From an uncultured Prevotella sp. (GTDB lineage Bacteria > Bacteroidota > Bacteroidia > Bacteroidales > Bacteroidaceae): a stretch of 64,000 bases of DNA. The notes below the pieces were generated by a model. That model searched no databases. It worked only from the letters and a program-made list of their open reading frames with translations, and was not told the origin of the DNA. This document shows positions 63,197 to 64,000 of this stretch, piece after piece. The stretch spans positions 1-64,000 of the forward strand of contig ONBG01000010.1 of NCBI GenBank assembly GCA_900316015.1, in the 5' to 3' direction. Position 1 is the stretch's first letter. Every line of letters begins with the position of its first letter. Position numbers and translations under genes: made by a program.

Positions 63197-63907
63197 TTAA
63201 TTATGCACAAGTGTTCCTATGTCTTCTCCATCCATCACTTTCTTCAGATTGCCAACAACATCCATATTAAAGACATAAATGGGTAGATTATTCTCCTTGC
63301 ACATACAGATCGCTGTCAGATCCATTACTTTCAATCCTCGTTCCAACACCTCCTCGTAGGTAATCTGAGAGAACTTCTGTACCGTAGGATCCTTTTCCGG
63401 ATCAGCAGTATAAATACCATCCACCCGTGTTCCTTTCAGCATGACATCTGCTTCTATCTCAATCCCTCGTAAAGAGCTGCCCGTATCCGTCGTGAAATAA
63501 GGAGAACCCGTTCCCGCAGAGAAGATACAGATGTAGCCGGCTTCCATCGCCTCAATTGCTTTCCACTTACTATAGAATTCCCCGATTGGCTCCATCCGAA
63601 TCGCCGTCAGCACTTTCGACTTGACACCTAAAGCACCCAGTGCACTGCTCAATGCCAAAGAATTGATAACGGTTGCGCACATGCCCATCTGGTCACCCTT
63701 AACACGGTCGAAGCCTTTCTGCGCACCGCTCAGACCTCGGAAGATGTTCCCGCCACCAATGACAATGCCGATTTGGATACCCATCTCATGGACTTCCTTG
63801 ATCTGCCTTGCATAATCTTGTAAGCGATCAGGATCAATGCCATAGCTTTGCTTCCCCATCAAGCTCTCCCCACTGAGCTTAAGAAGTATTCTTTTAAATT
63901 TAGTCAT
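63197..63907 (-). CDS. pyrH: UMP kinase
   Basis: PyrH phosphorylates UMP to UDP. FKRILLKLSGESLMG at the start, VIGGGNIFRG, and the AGTGSPYFTTDTGSSLRGIE motif (nucleotide-binding) identify the bacterial hexameric amino-acid-kinase-fold form. Length is 236. Convergent with the DUF4834 gene. Confidence 0.96.
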   Translation of the reverse strand: MTKFKRILLKLSGESLMGKQSYGIDPDRLQDYARQIKEVHEMGIQIGIVIGGGNIFRGLSGAQKGFDRVKGDQMGMCATVINSLALSSALGALGVKSKVLTAIRMEPIGEFYSKWKAIEAMEAGYICIFSAGTGSPYFTTDTGSSLRGIEIEADVMLKGTRVDGIYTADPEKDPTVQKFSQITYEEVLERGLKVMDLTAICMCKENNLPIYVFNMDVVGNLKKVMDGEDIGTLVHN

Positions 63908-63917
63908 AATAATATTG

Positions 63918-64000
63918 TTAAATTGATGAATTCATGAATGAAGGAAGAACGAATTCCACCTCTTTGAAAGCATAACTACGCATGACGCCTGCGCGGTCTC
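63918..64000 (-). CDS. C-terminal end of an unidentified protein, cut by the window edge
   Basis: An open minus-strand frame enters from the right edge and ends DRAGVMRSYAFKEVEFVLPS with six more residues before the stop at 63918. It ends 10 nt before pyrH, so it is likely cotranscribed with it. No family can be named from 26 residues. Confidence 0.45.
   Translation of the reverse strand, partial: DRAGVMRSYAFKEVEFVLPSFMNSSI

Overview
The window looks like chromosomal DNA of a Bacteroidales bacterium, most likely Prevotellaceae. Support comes from many Bacteroidetes-type promoters (TTTG, about 19-20 nt, then TAnnTTTG), type IX secretion genes next to each other (porW/sprE-like and porX), Bacteroidetes-restricted families (DUF3098, BF3164-type lipoprotein, NVEALA peptide, DUF4840, DUF4251, DUF4834, BT_3928-type membrane protein) and glycan-degrading enzymes (sulfatase, GH20, GH92).

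Layout. 1-4533: a minus-strand housekeeping operon ftsX-DUF3098-uppP-truB-queA-folK. 4.6-8.2 kb: an AraC/MGMT repair gene, an iteron-like repeat patch, a BF3164-type lipoprotein coupled to a frameshifted NVEALA peptide gene, and a decayed NAD(P)-binding oxidoreductase. 8.3-19 kb: radical SAM protein, FadL-like porin, a translationally coupled sulfatase and beta-hexosaminidase, a Pit phosphate transporter and a GH92 mannosidase. 19.1-26.2 kb: an RND efflux operon (adaptor, pump, outer-membrane factor) with lpxA at its end. 26.3-36.8 kb: CCA-adding-type enzyme, a lipoprotein, a DUF1599-BT_3928/TpiA-SPOR-FolE cluster in which the membrane protein and TpiA share one open frame, DUF4840, exonuclease III, a MORN-like protein, TonB and DUF4251 proteins. 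36.9-40.4 kb: PutA.

40.4-46.4 kb is a gene-poor accessory island that abuts the 3' end of a tRNA-Pro gene. It holds a hicAB toxin-antitoxin locus with a frameshifted toxin, a frameshifted NYN-domain gene, and three imperfect copies of a module made of a 55-58 residue two-helix membrane microprotein and a phage tape-measure-like coiled coil (one long copy, two decayed). A retropepsin-like fragment lies among them. Duplicated promoters, an 11-bp tandem repeat and a promoter-embedded hairpin just before the coiled-coil ATG link the copies. This island is the most unusual part of the window. A separate novelty is a degenerate repeat with an exact 22-nt period at two distant non-coding sites (14.2 and 40.8 kb).

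46.5-64 kb returns to core genes: a Gate-domain membrane protein, a porin, a metzincin lipoprotein, then aroA-(small membrane protein)-porW-porX-tsaE in one run, trxA, dnaE, the phosphatidylethanolamine pair psd-pssA with DUF4834, and pyrH. Starts were moved inward where the first possible codon lies in a promoter or where a signal peptide begins later. All function calls rest on reading motifs by eye; no database search was possible.
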